From Locusta migratoria (Eukaryota > Arthropoda > Insecta > Orthoptera > Acrididae), in NCBI GenBank assembly GCA_026315105.1, contig CM048750.1, positions 164,142,549-164,206,548 on the forward strand: DNA of 64,000 bases, in the 5' to 3' direction. Numbering within the stretch: the stretch's first letter is position 1; every line of letters starts with the position of its first letter. A program made the position numbers and the translations under genes. The notes below the pieces were generated by a model that saw only the letters and a program-made list of their open reading frames with translations, ran no database searches and was not told the DNA's origin. Positions 42,833 to 53,989 of this stretch are shown here, piece after piece.

Positions 42833-43624
42833 CCTGCGCTTTCTCGCGTAACGTTTGTGCCTTTTGTTGGGCGTCGGGAGGTGCCAGACGCCGTTTTTTT
42901 GTGCTGTTTGGGTGATGATTCAGATTTCACTCTTCATTCTCGGGGTGTGATCTGGGGTCGAGAATGACAATTTCCTCCTCGTCTTTAAGCACATGTTGTG
43001 CAGTGTCTCTTTTAGGATTAGCTTCCGGTTCTTCGGCAATGACCGCTTCCGTCGCGTTGGAGACATGGTGAATAGGTTCTTCTTCTTTACTGATGTCCAT
43101 TGGTAAGCACTGGTTGTCATCAGATGGCTGATATTCTCTGTCCTCAGCGTTGCTCAATGCCTTGGTTGTGGTTCCTCGGAAGGCAGAGGCGTACGTAACT
43201 GGCAGTAACGTCATCGTCAGTGGCTCGACCGGCTCTTTCACCGGCAGCTGCGTCACTCTCCGTTGTATGCACTACTTTCGTACGTGACCGGGCTGACCAA
43301 ATATCTGACAGCGTGTACGAGGTTGACCGTCATAAATTACAATTGCTCTATACCCATACACATAAATGTATGACGGTATATGCTTCCTTAGTTCTATTTT
43401 GACTTGCCTGACGCCATTAGTCCATAGGGTTTCAGGACTGAATTTATGTCTTCCGCGGTTATTTCGAACGGAAGTTCAAATATTCGGACTGTTCGTGTAG
43501 CAAAACCTGCGTGGTCAACTTTAAATTCGCCGACATTCCCATCACAATGATTAAATTTGAGTGATTCTCCGCATTGTTCAATCACTTTTGCACAACAGGC
43601 AGTACTAATCATTTTCACATACAC
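42403..43624 (-). pseudogene. LINE ORF1 (RNA-binding, zinc knuckle), broken
   Basis: Starts MYVKMISTACCAKVIEQCGE, continues TRTVRIFELPFEITAEDINS (resembles a small RRM-like or gag fold), RKHIPSYIYVYGYRAIVIYD and TRCQIFGQPGHVRK, a CCHC knuckle whose second Cys is F and whose last Cys follows a stop. Then Glu/Ser-rich sequence and a Lys run encoded by the T55 tract. ORF1 proteins package LINE RNA. Stops at about 43394, 43256 and 42673. Confidence 0.6.
42778..42832. repeat. Poly(T)55 tract
   Basis: Fifty-five uninterrupted T. On the minus strand this is poly(A) reading as lysine inside ORF1. Expanded slippage tract or tail of a small insertion. Confidence 0.95.
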
Positions 43625-43650
43625 TGTACTATTAACGATCGACAGGTGTA

Positions 43651-44003
43651 TTCCAATAATTTAGTTAAAACTAAGCTTTGCGCCTTCTCTGAGAAAGGTT
43701 TGTACTTCGAGTGCTTTGGGTCTCGCATATCGTTCGTCAAACGTCCGCCTTGCCTTGAAATGGAAGATTACTGTAATACGGAAATTTTGTTTAACCACGT
43801 ATAAGACGTTTCCAGTCGTTTATTCCAACAAATAGTACCTTAATGGCAGTTTTCCGAGAGATTCTCAATTTACTCAGTTACTTTTACTTGCTCTGAAATG
43901 TCGTACTTTCATAAGATCTAAGTTATATACGTAAAAACCACGAAATACGTTCGGTTCGCACGTTGTGACGTCAGAAACTCGCCACCACGGCCAACGTAAG
44001 ATA
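43651..44003. other. No recognised gene; possible LINE 5' leader
   Basis: Lies upstream (minus orientation) of ORF1, so may include its 5' UTR. Nothing else is recognised. Confidence 0.35.
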
Positions 44004-44048
44004 CAGGCCTGAGCGTGCACTTCATGCGACGTAAGCAAGGTAGTTCTG

Positions 44049-44140
44049 AGCCGGCGCGATCGCTAGCTCAGTGGCTGCCCGCTATGACGCAGTGTGCTGT
44101 GCCCCAGCGGCCAGCCAATCAGCCAACGATCGCGCCGGCT
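44049..44140. repeat. 92 bp hairpin with core shared with 16036-16117
   Basis: A perfect 14 bp stem AGCCGGCGCGATCG / CGATCGCGCCGGCT encloses TGGCTG, ATGACGCAGTGTGCTG, TGCCCCAG and CGGCCAG. The core matches the centre of the foldback at 15733-16421, while the stem sequences are unrelated. Confidence 0.6.
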
Positions 44141-44154
44141 AGAAAGATGTATAT

Positions 44155-45537
44155 AGTACTAATGGCATGAATGAAAAATATAACTATTCATTAATCATGT
44201 TTGAAAGCTGTTTTACTCTAAAAGTAACGCGAATTAAACAGAAGTCTATAATAAAACCTTGGATTACACAAGGAATAAAGATTTCATGTAAGACAAAAAG
44301 GAAAATGTATCTATCAGCCAAGAGTAGTTGCAATGATGATGATTTAACTAAATGTAAGGAATACTGTAAAATATTTAAAAAAAGTTATTCAGGTATCTAA
44401 ACAAATGCATTATGAAAAGAATCATCGGATTGGGGAGAAATTACATGTGGTGTCCCACAAGGATCCATCTTAGGGCCATTCCTTTTTCTACATTAATGAT
44501 CTCTCATCAGTTACACTACCAGAAGCAGAGTTCGTTTTGTTTGCAGATGATACAAGCATTGCAATAAAAACTACGTCAAGCAAAGTGATAGAAAGGTCTG
44601 CTAATGATATTTTCATGAACATTAATAAATGGTTTAAAGCCTACTCATTTTCATTAAACTTTGAAAAGACGGACTACATGCAGTTCAGAACATGTAAGAG
44701 ATTTCCTGACAGCATATGCCTTAAGTATGAAGAAGAGAAGATAGAAGAGGTTGACAGTATTAAATTCCTGGGATTACAGCTTGATAATAAATTTAGTTGG
44801 GAGGAGCACATCACAGAACTGCAGAAACGACTCAACAAATCTGTATTTTCAATACGAGTGTTATAAGACATAGGAGACATAAAAATAACAAAGCTTGCAT
44901 AGTTTGTTTACATTCATTCCCTAATGTCTTATGGTATAATATTTTGGGGTAACTCTTCAAGTCATTCAAAAGTCTTTTAGAGTCCAAAAACGTGTAATAC
45001 GTATTATTTGTGGAGTAAATTCACGGACGTCTTGTAGAAGCCTCTTCAAAGAACTGGGAATATTAACTACTGCCTCTCAGTATATTTATTCCTTAATGAA
45101 ATTTGTCATAAATAATATATCCCTTTTCTCAACAAACAGCTCAATTCATACATACAATACTAGGAATAAAAATGATCTACACAAGGGCTTAAAAGCACTT
45201 ACTTTAGTTGAAAAAGGGGTCCACTATTCACGAACACACATTTTCAATAATTTACCATCAAGTATAAAAAATTTAGCTACAAATAAAGCTCAGTTTAAGA
45301 GGAACCTAAAAGACTTTCTAGTGGCCAACTCCTACTCCATTAGTGACTTTCTAAATTGTACCAAATGATGCATGCACTCATGCTATATTAGTATTATTAT
45401 ATTATCACCAAAAAATGTATTTATATTATTAGTATTATCTATTATTCAACTTGTAAATTTTGTTCCTTGACATGTTCCACATCCACGAGGATCCCCTCAA
45501 CATGGATCTACGGGACAAATAACTAATCTAATCTAAT
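44155..45537 (+). pseudogene. CR1/Jockey-like LINE with internal deletion, complete 3' end
   Basis: The pre-RT linker IIKPWITQGIKISCKTKRKM (44167-44400) jumps straight to EITCGVPQGSILGP (motif B), losing RT motifs 0-A. FADDTSIA (motif C, 44540) follows, then FSLNFEKTDYMQFRTCKRFP, VDSIKFLGLQLDNKFSWEEH, and the C-terminus IHTYNTRNKNDLH...HIFNNLPSSIKNLA...NCTK stop. The 3' UTR ends in (TCTAA)n at about 45520-45537. Same family as 2101-3795 and supplies its missing 3' part. Confidence 0.85.
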
Positions 45538-45573
45538 CTTGCTTACGTCGCATTATGTGCCCGCTGAGGCCTG

Positions 45574-47267
45574 TCTTTCTCGCCGCCCACGCTCGCCACG
45601 TTGGCCACACTCGTTCAGGTACACGCTCCGTGTGCCGACGGCTTTAGGCGTCCTCTCCTTGTTAGCCATAACAACAGCTATTTTTCTATCTTCTGGCATG
45701 TCTCTTCATTACTTCTAACTTTCCAAACCTCTGTAATTTGTATTGGACCCATTGTTTTTCTAATAATCCACCTTTCAAGTACTTTTTTTTCTGTCTAGAC
45801 TCTAGTTCATTGCTAGGTATTCAAATACACACAAACATTCATGTTGCACCACTGTAGAATTCTTTTTTAGTTTTGTTTTTCTAGAAATGCATTTCTTGTA
45901 GAAAAAGTCTTTGTCAAACCATGCGATCTTTCAATTTTTTTTAACTCTAACATCTTTTGCTAATTTCTCAAATCCATTTTATTGTGTCGTTCGTCCGAGA
46001 ATTTTTTAAGGTACTGTATGTGTTTGTATGAATTTCGGTTCAGTTTTTATGTCATCCGTTCTGTTTTTTCAGCACAAATTTTGAGACCTTTTCTATTTTC
46101 TATTGTTTCCAGGAAATTTATTAAAATAATTGCTTCTGTTAGACTTTCAAAATAGTCTGCAATTCCTTCCCATAGTAATTGAATCAATTTTGTGATTTTT
46201 CGCCCTAAATTTCAGTTCCTTAAACCTTTTTCTAGACCCCAATTAGTAAAAGTGATAAAGCAGCCCGTTTATTGTTTCATTTTGGATCTTCATACATAGT
46301 TGGTTTATGTAATACACGTTCTGTGACATCGATTGCATCAAAAATTATAACTGAGCAGAGGAAATTAAAAATGATATCTTGTCCTAAAATTCGTCCTCGC
46401 ATTTTCATTTTAGTTTGCAGTGGGTATGTGTTACCACTGTGCTGAAAACTTCGAAGCCTAAGTGAGGCTAATGGGCAAGTTTGATGCGTATAAAAGGTCA
46501 TGCCTGCAAGTGAGGTACCTAATTTAGCCAGAGACAGCCGTTCACCACTCAAACTTTCTAATCTTTATATTTTACAGGTGTCCACAAACGAAGAATAATG
46601 AATACAACTGGTAATAGTAATTGTCATTTATTTTTCAGAAAAGTGCCAAGATGTATGTTACGGATATAGCACCGAATAATTGTAGGTATATCATCTCAGG
46701 CTATAAACCGAAATAGCGAAGCCTGATATAACAACAGTATTTGCGTGCTTTTTTTTACGGGCTGAAATGGAAGTTTAATGAGCTTCGTTCGTTCTCTCTG
46801 GGCAGTAAGAGATCAAAGACAACCTGTTAATTTATACATGTCTCTGCAGTATGTTTCGAATACACAACGTGGACCGTGACGAGTAAATGAGGTTCGATTC
46901 ACGCCGTACAAAAATATTTCGCATACACTGAGGACAGAATGAACTGGCGTACTCAACGAATATGTAGGTTTCTGTCTGCATATTCAAGGTTCTTTTCCCT
47001 GTGTGTCGATAAATAATGTGAGACTTGCTGTTTGATTGTACGGCAGTACAGTGTGTATTATGTAGGATCTGAATCTACTGACAGGATGCTATGTGACATT
47101 TGAAAATGTGTCTAATAATTAATCGTTGTAGTTGCTAAAAAGTCTTTTATTTTTTCTAATTTGTATATGACATTGCGAATGTTATAAAACGTTGTAAATC
47201 AATATTTCAGTAATTAAATAATACTACTGTGGCAGCTTAGTAAAGAAAAACTTTTATTCCCGAACAG
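45574..47267. other. AT-rich DNA without a confident call
   Basis: 45600-46250 on the minus strand has scattered Lys/Glu-rich segments that might be a dead LINE linker, but no motif is specific. 46277-46552 (minus) is an open frame of 91 codons without known similarity. Nothing else is seen to 47267. Confidence 0.4.
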
Positions 47268-48850
47268 TTGTTTTTGTTGTGGTCTTCAGTTCGCAGACTG
47301 GTTTGATGCAGCTCTCCACGCTACCCTGTCCTGTGCAAGTCTCTTTATCTGAGAGTACGTACGGCAATCTACATCCTGTTGACTCTGCTTTCTGTATTCA
47401 TCCCTCGGTCTCCCTCTACGATTTTTGCACCACACACTTTCCTCTAATGCTAAGCTGACGATTTCCTTGATGTTTAAAAATATGTCCCTCCAGCCTACCC
47501 CTTTCTCTTAGTCAGGATATGCCAGAAATTCCTTTCCTCCCCAATTCTGTTGAGCATCTATGTAATCTACCCACCTATTGTCCATTTCATAACGATCGAA
47601 CACTGAATTTGAGCTCCTATTATGATTACATCGCACTACGAACTTCGATGGTTAATACCTCGCCGGAATGGTTGAAATGTCTACGTTTATTTGGTGTATG
47701 AATATTAAATTTTATTTGAAAAGGGGACGATACGCTGTAATATTTAAGGGAAAGTGTGCTTTTTCTGGCTTTTCTCGGCAAATGTCAACATTAAGGATGC
47801 ACAGAAATCAGACCGTAATTAGGAGAACGTTTTCCTTTGCACAGTTTACTGATCCAGCCTTGTTCTATTAACAGACGGAGATTCGTTATTATCTGATTAG
47901 TTGTTACGTCGCTATAACTTAAAACGCAAGACACTGCGATTAAGCTAACCACCATAGCTATTGAGACGGAGAGGGCATTGCTGTAAAGCTTGAACTTTTG
48001 TTCGTGACATCAGATATCATTACTAATATATTGTCTTCGTGTTTGTCAGTTACGAGCTTGTAAAGCAACCGTGTTAGTGGTTGCAGTATATGCGACGCTA
48101 TGGCGGAGTGTAGGATACGAAAAAGAAAATAAATTAATTATGTTATATTAGCACCTGGAGTAGATTTATGAGCATAAAAATATAAAAGCCGTGAAAGGCA
48201 AGGACAGAGCTTGCATTTACCCTTTTCGTCTTGTTAATACGTATCATCAGTAGGTGAACTGCAGCAGTCTACGTCTACCATTATTAGGACAAAACGACTA
48301 TTCAAAAAATAACGAAACCCCGTCTGTAAATAGAACAAGGTTGGATCTTCAAACTGTGCAAACGAAAACTTTCTCTTAATTACTGTCTGTTTCTGTGCCT
48401 CCTTAAAGTTGACATTCACCGAAAAAAGCAAGAAAAAGGACGCTTCCTCTTAAATATTACCACATATGTCGTCCAATTTTCAAATAAAATGTAATATTTG
48501 CACAACAAATAAAAATAGACATTTCAACGATTCCGGCGAGGTGTAAAACATCGATGTTCTTCTTACTATGTGACCAGAAAATTAGTTCAAAGTCAGGGGT
48601 CAATCATGAAATGGACGATAGTCCTCATCATTCGTCTGTAGCACCACATATCGAAAGCTTCTCTTTTCGTCTGTACTTCTTATTGTCCACGATTGACTCC
48701 CATACAATGCCACACTCCAGACAAATACTTTCAGAAAGGACTTCCTAACATTTCAACTAATGCTGGATGTCAACAAATTTCGCTTCTTCAGTAACGCCTT
48801 TCTTCCCATAGCCATTGTGGATTTTATATCGTCTTTACTTCGACCCCCAC
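47268..48850 (-). pseudogene. RTE-like LINE 3' part, split by a foldback
   Basis: Plus-strand GTGGTCTTCAGTTCGCAGAC is the reverse of the common QSPD-stop 3' end. Minus frames carry worn C-terminal blocks up to 47574. After the foldback (47575-48621) the copy resumes at 48622 (CTGTAGCACCACATATCGAA) and runs to about 48850 with RKAFLKKR-like and MAMGR-like residues. Confidence 0.75.
47575..48621. mobile_element. 1.05 kb foldback element inside LINE
   Basis: Ends CTATTGTCCATTTCAT and ATGAAATGGACGATAG are inverted. Arms of at least 300 bp pair further in (CCTCGCCGGAATGGTTGAAA against CATTTCAACGATTCCGGCGA; CAGACCGTAATTAGGAGAA-like; CCTTGTTCTATT). The LINE reads across when the element is removed. 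CCT on both sides may be a very short TSD. No coding capacity seen. Confidence 0.65.
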
Positions 48851-48854
48851 GAAC

Positions 48855-49419
48855 CACAGACATTGTCGAGGTGGCTTGCGTGCCTGAACGATGCAGATAG
48901 CTGTACCGTAGGTGCAACCACAGCGGAGGGGTATTTGTGGAGAGGTCAGACAAACGTGTGGTTCCTGAAGAGGGGCAGCAGTCTTTTCAGTAGTTACAGG
49001 GGCAACAGTCTGGATCATTGACTGAAGTGTCCTTGTATTATAAGCTAATGTGGCTTTGCCACACAGTTACTGCGAACGGCTGAAAGCAAGGGGAAACTAC
49101 AGCCGTTACTTTTCCCGAGGACATGCAGCTCTACTGCATGAACATATGGTGATTGCATCCTCTCGGGTAAAATATTCCGGAGGTAAAATATTCCCCCATT
49201 CGGATCTCCGGGCGGGACTACTCAGGAGGACATTATCATCAGGAAAAACAATACTGGCATTCTGCGGATCGGAGCGTGGAATGTTAGATCCCTTAATCGG
49301 GTAGGAAAATTAGAAAATTTAAAAGGGGAAATGGATAGGTTGAAGTTAGATATAGTGGGGATTAGTGAAGTTCGCTGGCAGGATGAACAGGATTTCTGGT
49401 CAGGCGAGTACAGGATTGT
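48855..49419 (+). mobile_element. RTE-like LINE 5' leader and endonuclease start
   Basis: The leader contains GTGTGGTTCCTGAAGAGGGG, GAACGGCTGAAAGCAAGGGG and TTCGGATCTCCGGGCGGG. The coding start reads LRIGAWNVRSLNRVGKLENL, then RLKLDIVGISEVRWQDEQDF (first EN motifs) and stops abruptly at GEYR (49417), where a minus-strand copy begins. No stop codon in the EN piece. Confidence 0.8.
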
Positions 49420-50611
49420 TGTTGTTGTGGTCTTCAGTCCGGAGACTGGTTTGATGAAGCTCTCCACAATACCCTATCCTGAACAAGCCTCTTCATCTCC
49501 ACATAAGAACGGCAACTTACATCTGTCGGAATCTGCTTACTGTATCCATCTCTTGGTATTCCTCTGCGATTTTTACCCCACATACTTCCCTCTAATGCTA
49601 AATTAACAATTCCTTGACGTCTAAGAATGTGTCCTACCAATCTATCCCTTCTTTTAGTCAAGGTATGCCAGAAAGTTCTTTTCTCCCCAATTCTGTTCAG
49701 TACCTCCTCATTAGTTACGCGATCCACCCACCTAATCTTCAGCATTCTTCTGTAGCACCATATTTCAAAAGCCTCAATCCTCTTCCTGTCCGCACTGTTT
49801 ATCGTCCATGTCTCACTCCCATACAAGGCAACACTCCATAACAAATGCCTTCAGAAAGGACTTCCTTAGGCTTAAATCAATATTCGATGTTAACAAATTT
49901 CTCTTTTTCAAAAACGCTTTTCTACCCATTGCCATTCTGCATTTTATATCCTCTGTACTGCGACCATCATTTGTTATTTTACTGACCAAGTAACAAAACT
50001 CATCTACCTCCTTTATTGCTTCGTTTCCCAATCTAATTCCTTCAGCATCAGCTGATTTTCTTATACAGCACTCCATTACCCTAGTTTTGCTCTTGATAAT
50101 GTTCATCTTATATGCACCTTTAAGCACACTGTCTATTCCGTTCAATTGCTCTTCCAGGTCCTTTGCTGTATCTGACAGAATTACTATGTCGTCGGCAAAA
50201 CGCAACGTTTTTAATTCTTCCCCCTGAACTTTTATTCCTTCACCAAATTTCTCCTTACTCTCCTTTATACCTTGTTCAATGTACAAATTGACTAACATTG
50301 GAGAAAGGCTACAACCCTGTCTCTCTTCCCTTCCCACCACTGCATCCCTTTCCTGCCCTTCAACTCTGACAACCGCTGTCTGGTTTTTGTACAAGTTGTA
50401 AATAACCTTACGCTCCCTATATTTTACTCCTGCTTCCAATCAACATTGTCAAAAGCCTTCTCCAAATCTACAAAAGCTAGAAATGTAGGTTCGTCTTTTC
50501 TTAATCTATCTTCTAGGATAAGCCGTAAAGTGAGTATTGCCTCCCGTGTTCCTACATTTCTCCTGAACCCAAACTGATCTTCCCCGAGGTCGACTTCTAC
50601 CAGTTTTTCCA
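49420..50611 (-). pseudogene. RTE-like LINE RT, minus strand
   Basis: Minus order: EVDLGEDQFGFRRNVGTREA, FLAFVDLEKAFDNVDWKQ (motif A), REERQGCSLSPMLVNLYIEQ (motif B), LKTLRFADDIVILSDTAKDL (motif C), FCYLVSKITNDGRSTEDIKC, then AWNVALYGSETWTINSADRK-type C-terminus, IRWVDRVTNEEVLNRIGEKR and SNQSPD. 3' end with (GTT)n on plus at 49419-49432. Three frame breaks (50424, 49813-49844). 5'-truncated at 50611. Confidence 0.88.
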
Positions 50612-52011
50612 TGACAAGACTATTTGAACTGGTGTGTAGGATGTATGAGTCAGGCGAAATACCCTCAGACTTTAAGAAAAATGTAATAATCCCCATTCGA
50701 AAGAAATCAGGCTCAGACAGGTGTGAAAATTACAGAACCATCAGTTTGATAAGTCATGGTTGCAAAATTTTAACACGAATTATCTACAGGAGAATGGAAA
50801 AGGTGGTACAAGTTGATCTTGGGGAAGATCAGTTCGGATTCAGGAGGAACGTAGGAACCCGGGAGGCAATATTCACTTCACGACTTATCTTATAAGATAG
50901 ATTAAGGAAAGGCAAACCTACATTTTTAGCTTTTGTTGATTTAGAGAAAGCTTTTGACAATGTTGACTAGAATACACTCTTTCAAATTCTGAAGTCATCA
51001 GGGGTAAAATACTGGGATAGGAGAATTATTTACAACTTGTACAAAAGCCAGACCGCAGTTATTAGACTCGAAGGGCATGAAAGGGAAGCATTAGATGGGA
51101 ACGGAGTAAGGCAGGGTTGTAGCCTTTCTCCGATGTTATTCAATTTGTACATCGAGCAGGCGGTGAAGGAAAGCAAGGAAAAATTTGGAATAGGGATCAA
51201 AGTTCAGGGGGAAGAAATAAAAACATTGTGTTTTTCTGATGACATTGTAATTCTGTCAGAGACAGCTGAGGACCTGGAAGATCAGTTGAATGGAATGGAC
51301 AGTGTGATAAGGAGGGCATATAAAATGGACATTAAAAAGAGCAAAACAAAGATAATGGAATGAAGTCTTCGAAAATCAGGCGATGCTGAAGAAATTATAT
51401 TGGGTGGCGAAACAATGAAGGTGGTGGATGAGTTTTGTTACCGGGTTAGTAAAATAACAAATGACGGTCGCAGTAAAGAGGATATAAAATGCAGAATGGT
51501 AATGGGAAGAAAAGCATTTTTGAAAAAGAGAAATTTGCTAACATCGAATATTCATTTAAGTGTAAGGAAGTCTTTTCTGAAGGCATTTGTGTGGAGTGTT
51601 GCCTTAATCGGGAGTGAAGCATGGACGATAAGCAGTGCAGACAGGAAGAGAATAGAGGCTTTTGAAATGTGGTGCTACAGAAGAATGCTGAAGATTAGGT
51701 GGGTAGATCGCATAACTAATGAAGAGGTACTGAACAAAATTGGTGAGAAAAGGAATTTTTGGCATACCTTGAGTAAAAGAAGGGATCGCTTGGTAGGACA
51801 CATTCTTAGACATTCTTAGACATTCTTAGCATTGGAGTGAAGTGTGTGGGGTAAAAATCGCAGTGGGAGACCAAGAGACGCGTATAGTAAGAAGATTCAA
51901 GTGGATGTGGGTTGCCGTTCTTATGAGGAGATGAAAAGGCTTGCTCAGGGTAGAGTAGGGTGGAGAGCTGCATCAAACCAGTCTCTGGACTGATGACCAT
52001 AAACAACATAC
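50612..52011 (+). pseudogene. RTE-like LINE RT, plus strand
   Basis: Begins TRLFELVCRMYESGEIPSDF, VIIPIRKKSGSDRCENYRTI (RT motifs 0-1), then FGFRRNVGTREA, stop at 50893, AFVDLEKAFDNVD (motif A), stop, GVRQGCSLSPMLFNLYIEQA (motif B), LCFSDDIVILSETAEDLEDQ (motif C with A to S), and a C-terminus through IRWVDRITNEEVLNKIGEKR to the 3' end CTCTGGACTGATGACCATAA. CATTCTTAGA is tandemly duplicated near 51803-51829. Meets the inverse copy at 50611 through a CATG step. Confidence 0.88.
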
Positions 52012-52014
52012 TTC

Positions 52015-53090
52015 GACCATGAGAAGTTATCTTGCTACCAAAATAACAAAACTCATATACTACTTTTATTGTCACATTACCTAATCTAATTCCTTCAGCA
52101 TCGCCTGAATTTCTGACACTACATTCCATTACCTTTGTTTTACTCTTGTTGATGTTCATCCTACATTTTCCTTTCACGACACTGACAGTTTCGTTTAATT
52201 GCTCTTTCAAGTCTTTTGTTGTTTCTGAAAGAATTACTATGTCGTCAGCAAACCGCAATGTTTTTATTCCCTCTCCCTGGATATTGAGGAAAGGCTACAA
52301 CCCTTTCTTACTCCCTTCCCAACTACTGCCACCCTTTCATGTCCTTCGAGTCTAATAATTTGTTGTTTGATTTTTGTACAGATTTAATTTAACTCTTCGC
52401 TCCCTGCTACCTTCAGAATCTAAAAAAGTGTTTTTCAGTGAACATTATCAAAAGCTTTCACCATATCCACAAATGCTAAAAACGTAGATTTCCCTTTCTT
52501 TAGCTTATCTTCTAAGGTACGTCGTAATGTGAGTATTGCCTCACGTGTTACTACATTTTTCCCAAAATCCAAACTGGTCTTCCCCAAGGTCGGATTCCAC
52601 CAGTTTTCCAATCGTCTGTAAATAATTCGTGTTAGTATTTTGCAACTATGACTTATTCGTAATTTTGACATTTGTCTGCACTTCATTTGTTACGAATTGG
52701 AATCACCATATTTTTCTTTAAGTCTGAGGGTATTTCCCCTGTTTCATACATCTTCTTGCTTAACAGGTGGAAAAACGTATTCATGACTGGCAAATAAAAA
52801 CAGTTCAGACGGGACATCATCTACTCTAGCGACCTTGTTTCTACTTAAATCTTTCAGTGCTCTGTGCAGTATGGTATCTCCTACCTCATTTTCCTCTACT
52901 TCGTCACCCGCTCCTAGAATACTGCCTTCACGTTTGTTTCTTTCGTATAGGGCTTCTATATATTCTTTCCACCTTTTAACTTTCCTTATTTTGCTTAGTA
53001 CTGGTTTTCAATCTGAGCTCTTCATATTTCTACCACTGCTTGTCTTATCTCTAAATGTCTATTATACTGTATTTTCCTGTAGGCGGTATC
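52015..53090 (-). pseudogene. RTE-like LINE RT, minus strand, 3'-truncated
   Basis: Minus: KNVVTREAILTLRRTLEDKL, STFLAFVDMVKAFDNVH (motif A), decayed motif B, MRFADDIVILSETTKDLKEQ (motif C), VMECSVRNSGDAEGIRLGN, ending at SKITSHGRS where the plus copy's 3' end begins. Linker-like sequence reaches 53090. The order of insertion with 50612-52011 cannot be proven, but truncation of this copy at the plus copy's tail suggests it is older. Confidence 0.82.
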
Positions 53091-53094
53091 TATC

Positions 53095-53310
53095 TTACCC
53101 CTAGTTATACAATCTCCCTTGCGAACCAGGCAAGACTGGCACACTTAGAAGAAAGGATATGGTGAAGACATGGCTTAGCCCCAGCCTAAGGGATGTTTCC
53201 AGAATGAAACTTTGCAGCGGAATGTGTGCTGATACGAAACTTCCTGGCAGACTGATAGTACAAATCGAAGCACATTCAATGCCGAGGGGCAGCCGGTTCA
53301 ATTGTCCACC
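53095..53310 (-). mobile_element. tRNA-SINE tail unit
   Basis: CTTAGCCCCAGCCTAAGGGA, TGTTTCCAGAATGAAAC and CGAAACTTCCTGGCAGACT match the body of the SINE at 63685-64000 (minus). The tRNA-like head is absent or replaced after 53260. Confidence 0.7.
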
Positions 53311-53407
53311 TTAAGTGAACGCTTCAGAATTGTCTCCAAAATTTTCTTTTTTTCTTATTTTGTGTCCCAGCCTCGTCGCCGCTTTTGTGTCTCGTTTTCA
53401 TCGTAGG

Positions 53408-53832
53408 TGTCGGTGGCCGAGTAGAAAAGTACCGACACAGGAATAAAGGAAGCACGCTTGTGCAGGTACGGAGGTGAGCAGCCAGTGGGACAGCAGAAAC
53501 TAGAAACACTAGAGTAAATTAGAACGAGATATATATTGCACAGAATTTATACAATACTTAACTTTTACATAGCTCAGTACTGCAGAATGCTGAAACATAG
53601 TTGAGCTAGGGGCCTGCCTAGTGCCTGTCCGATAGCCAAGTCTTCACTGGTGCCTATCTGATTCCGAGGTGTTAACTGGTTCCCAAGTGAACGATGTCGT
53701 TCAGAGGTGGCCACGAGCGGAGTTGTAGGAGAGGGCGCTCGTGGCTGACGTCGTGAGAACGCCGCGCCGTGCGTGCATGGCGGCGCGCGGCGAAAGTAGG
53801 TGGCGCGCACTTTGGACTTGTGCGACACCACA
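53408..53832 (-). mobile_element. Candidate LTR, minus strand
   Basis: On the minus strand a segment starts TGTGGTGTCGCAC and ends CCGACA, with an AT-rich TATA/poly(A)-like middle (TATGTAAAAGTTAAGTATTG; GCAATATATATC), then GCGGCGACGAGGCTGGGACA and Lys-rich coding-like DNA outside the 3' end. The layout fits an LTR plus the start of a Ty3-like internal region. No second LTR or TSD was found, so the call rests on pattern only. Confidence 0.35.
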
Positions 53833-53989
53833 TCTTAGCTTTCCTTTCAATCTAAATCGCCCTATGTAAACCTGCATATTTTAAATATTTTCCATAAAAT
53901 GATAGTAAAACCGTTACATGCTACAAAATTTGCAAGACCAGGATACATAACTTTTTAATGTGGCATTATATGGGCTACGTTCTTGTTTC

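Larger units (their letters stand above)
39064..43650 (-). mobile_element. Tx1/L1-like two-ORF LINE, decayed, near full length
   Basis: Minus-strand order: ORF1 (43624-42403), ORF2 endonuclease (42387-41660) and RT (41636-39183), then an A run (T on plus at 39067-39076) as likely 3' tail. The (QGCPLS) RT type, a zinc-knuckle ORF1 and a poly(A) end suit L1/Tx1-group LINEs. The longest single LINE in the window without a nested insertion. Confidence 0.7.
44004..45573. repeat. Inverted arms flanking a hairpin and a LINE
   Basis: 44004-44039 (CAGGCCTGAG...TGCGACGTAAGCAAG) is the inverse of 45538-45573 (CTTGCTTACGTCGCA...CTGAGGCCTG), about 31 of 36 positions. Between them are the 92 bp hairpin and a LINE. 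Probably a foldback element that received a LINE insertion. Confidence 0.55.

Noticed and set aside
42673..42967. Poly-Phe and poly-Lys frames
   Set aside because: Artefacts of the T55 tract; the tract and ORF1 context are annotated instead.
45600..46250. Minus-strand LINE linker
   Set aside because: Only Lys/Glu-rich composition; no EN or RT motif.
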